Positions 5,301 to 6,253 of a DNA stretch of 6,253 nucleotides are shown here, piece by piece. Position 1 is the first letter of the stretch. Every line of letters starts with the position of its first letter. Source of the DNA: Clostridiales bacterium (GTDB lineage: Bacteria; Bacillota; Clostridia; Oscillospirales; CAG-272); the NCBI GenBank assembly GCA_018370615.1, contig JAGZAC010000103.1:1-6253 (forward strand). Direction: 5' to 3'. Under the pieces are notes generated by a model. It was not told the origin of the DNA. It did not search any database and was given only the letters and a program-made list of their open reading frames with translations. The position numbers and the translations under genes were made by a program.

Positions 5301-6200
5301 ATGCTGCATCACTACCAGACGGTATCCAAAAGACGAATTCCTTGTATTGGTTTGACGGAAGAGCATCCTCCGGAAACGGAGGTGCTGATACTGCTGTACA
5401 ACATCAACCTCTGGTTAGGAGCGGCGCCGGCCGTTTACAGTTCGGCTGAAGGAAGAACGGTGTATATCCTCTATGAAGATACCGCTTTTCTCATCGATGA
5501 CTTTCTGGAATCTTTTTCCCCCTCTCTCGCTGTTATCAGCCATTCTTGGCCGATATGCGCTTTTGGTACAGCATCCAATCAAGAAACCGTCCGGCTTTCA
5601 GCTGAACTCTTGCCGGCGGAGACGAAACAAAACCCGACTATTGAAGTTGTACAGCAAAGCATTTCGGGACAAGAAACGGACTCTTTGCAGACGCTCTGCC
5701 TGCAGATTGACTGCACCGATCATGAAACCGCTGTTAAAGTATACCGCCTTCTCACCTGCATGAACTGGCGGACGAATATAGCGGTCATGGATTGGAGTGC
5801 CGTTGATTCTTCCTGGAGGCAGATGCTGGTCGATCCAACTATCAGGAGCTTCTTCTGTTATATCAGCGTGGATCCGCACATAACGCCGGGCGATTGCCTG
5901 CGGTCTCTCAGTTTTTCGCAAAAACTCGTTTTGTGGAAGGCTTTCCTGAAGGAAAAGCTGGAACCCGCCGAATTCGAGTGGTTGGCCGAAGAAATCTCAG
6001 AAGATACGGTCAGCAACCGTATGGAATGGGAATTGGCCTTGCGGGAAGCCATGAAGCAGCTAAAATTTCGTATCATCAATCAAGAAAATAGCTTTGAGCT
6101 GTTTGATGACGCAGGTAAACGGCTGTATTTTGGAGCGGACTGCCGTTCGGCTGCAGAAAGAGTGTTGATGAAAATTTTGTTTCCGCTCAATTTTCAATAG
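5301..6200 (+). CDS. Uncharacterised soluble protein at the end of the kdp operon
   Basis: I do not recognise this 299-residue protein. It starts 23 nt after the kdpC stop with AAAGGGG (5285-5291) 9 nt before the ATG, and is followed at once by a terminator, so it is almost certainly co-transcribed with kdp. No signal peptide or convincing membrane helix is seen, so it is probably cytoplasmic. Residues 27-85 alternate hydrophobic strands and helices (E-V-L-I-L-L-Y-N near the start, V-Y-I-L-Y-E-D-T at 54-61), suggesting a small alpha/beta fold. Residues 131-200 form a second similar block. Residues about 205-255 are charged and helical. The last 40 residues resemble a strand-turn-strand unit (S-F-E-L-F-D-D-A-G-K-R-L-Y-F). 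There are eight cysteines (15, 86, 133, 138, 153, 186, 199, 281) but no clear metal motif. It is not KdpD, KdpE or a universal-stress-protein domain that I can identify. A regulatory or assembly role in K+ uptake is inference from position alone. Confidence 0.82.
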   Translation: MLHHYQTVSKRRIPCIGLTEEHPPETEVLILLYNINLWLGAAPAVYSSAEGRTVYILYEDTAFLIDDFLESFSPSLAVISHSWPICAFGTASNQETVRLSAELLPAETKQNPTIEVVQQSISGQETDSLQTLCLQIDCTDHETAVKVYRLLTCMNWRTNIAVMDWSAVDSSWRQMLVDPTIRSFFCYISVDPHITPGDCLRSLSFSQKLVLWKAFLKEKLEPAEFEWLAEEISEDTVSNRMEWELALREAMKQLKFRIINQENSFELFDDAGKRLYFGADCRSAAERVLMKILFPLNFQ

Positions 6201-6214
6201 GTTAAAACTCCAAT

Positions 6215-6250
6215 TCCCCGGCAGAATCGCAATTCAGCCGGGGATCTTTT
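6215..6250 (+). terminator. Intrinsic terminator of the kdp operon
   Basis: TCCCCGGC (6215-6222) pairs with GCCGGGGA (6237-6244). Within the loop, GAAT (6224-6227) can pair with ATTC (6232-6235) around CGCA, extending the stem past one A-A mismatch. TTTT (6247-6250) follows two bases later. It begins 15 nt after the stop codon of the last gene and marks the end of the transcription unit. Confidence 0.87.
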
Positions 6251-6253
6251 ATA

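Noticed and set aside
5301..6200. Last gene as KdpD, KdpE or a universal stress protein
   Set aside because: No histidine-kinase H-box or ATP-binding motifs, no Walker-type KdpD N-terminal motif, no receiver-domain acidic pocket with phospho-aspartate and conserved lysine, and no helix-turn-helix DNA-binding end could be seen.

Overview
The window carries a complete Kdp high-affinity potassium uptake operon. KdpFABC is an ATP-driven K+ pump made when external K+ is scarce. The order on the + strand is: a small membrane-protein ORF (386-496), kdpF (498-575), kdpA (597-2375), kdpB (2385-4451), kdpC (4468-5277), an unrecognised 299-residue gene (5301-6200), and an intrinsic terminator (6215-6250). 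Nearly every gene has a strong GGAGG-type ribosome binding site, gaps are only 1-25 nt, and no terminator or obvious promoter lies inside the block. It therefore looks like a single transcription unit.

The purine-rich Shine-Dalgarno sites, the moderate GC content of the genes beside an AT-richer leader, and the Firmicute-like Kdp protein sequences suggest a member of the Clostridia, possibly an Oscillospiraceae-like anaerobe. This is an inference; there is no rRNA or other taxonomic marker here.

The first 385 bases hold no secure gene. On the minus strand, positions 1-21 look like the first seven codons of a divergent gene with a good ribosome binding site. Positions 49-74 form a hairpin plus T-tract pointing towards kdp. 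A 7-bp inverted repeat (88-94/111-117) brackets a possible minus-strand -10. Positions 139-243 hold a doubtful 34-codon ORF whose stop abuts a very strong, bidirectional-looking terminator (244-284). Just after the terminator come two exact ACCTTAA repeats with an 11-nt period, the layout expected of an OmpR/PhoB-family regulator such as KdpE. They are followed by an extended -10 (343-351) and the first gene of the operon.

In function, KdpA is the K+-selective channel-like subunit, KdpB the P-type ATPase motor, KdpC the single-span accessory subunit and KdpF a stabilising peptide. No KdpD sensor kinase or KdpE regulator is encoded inside the window. The less ordinary parts are the extra small membrane protein ahead of KdpF, a roughly 68-residue acidic insertion in KdpC built from two related 14-residue units, and the uncharacterised soluble protein ending the operon.
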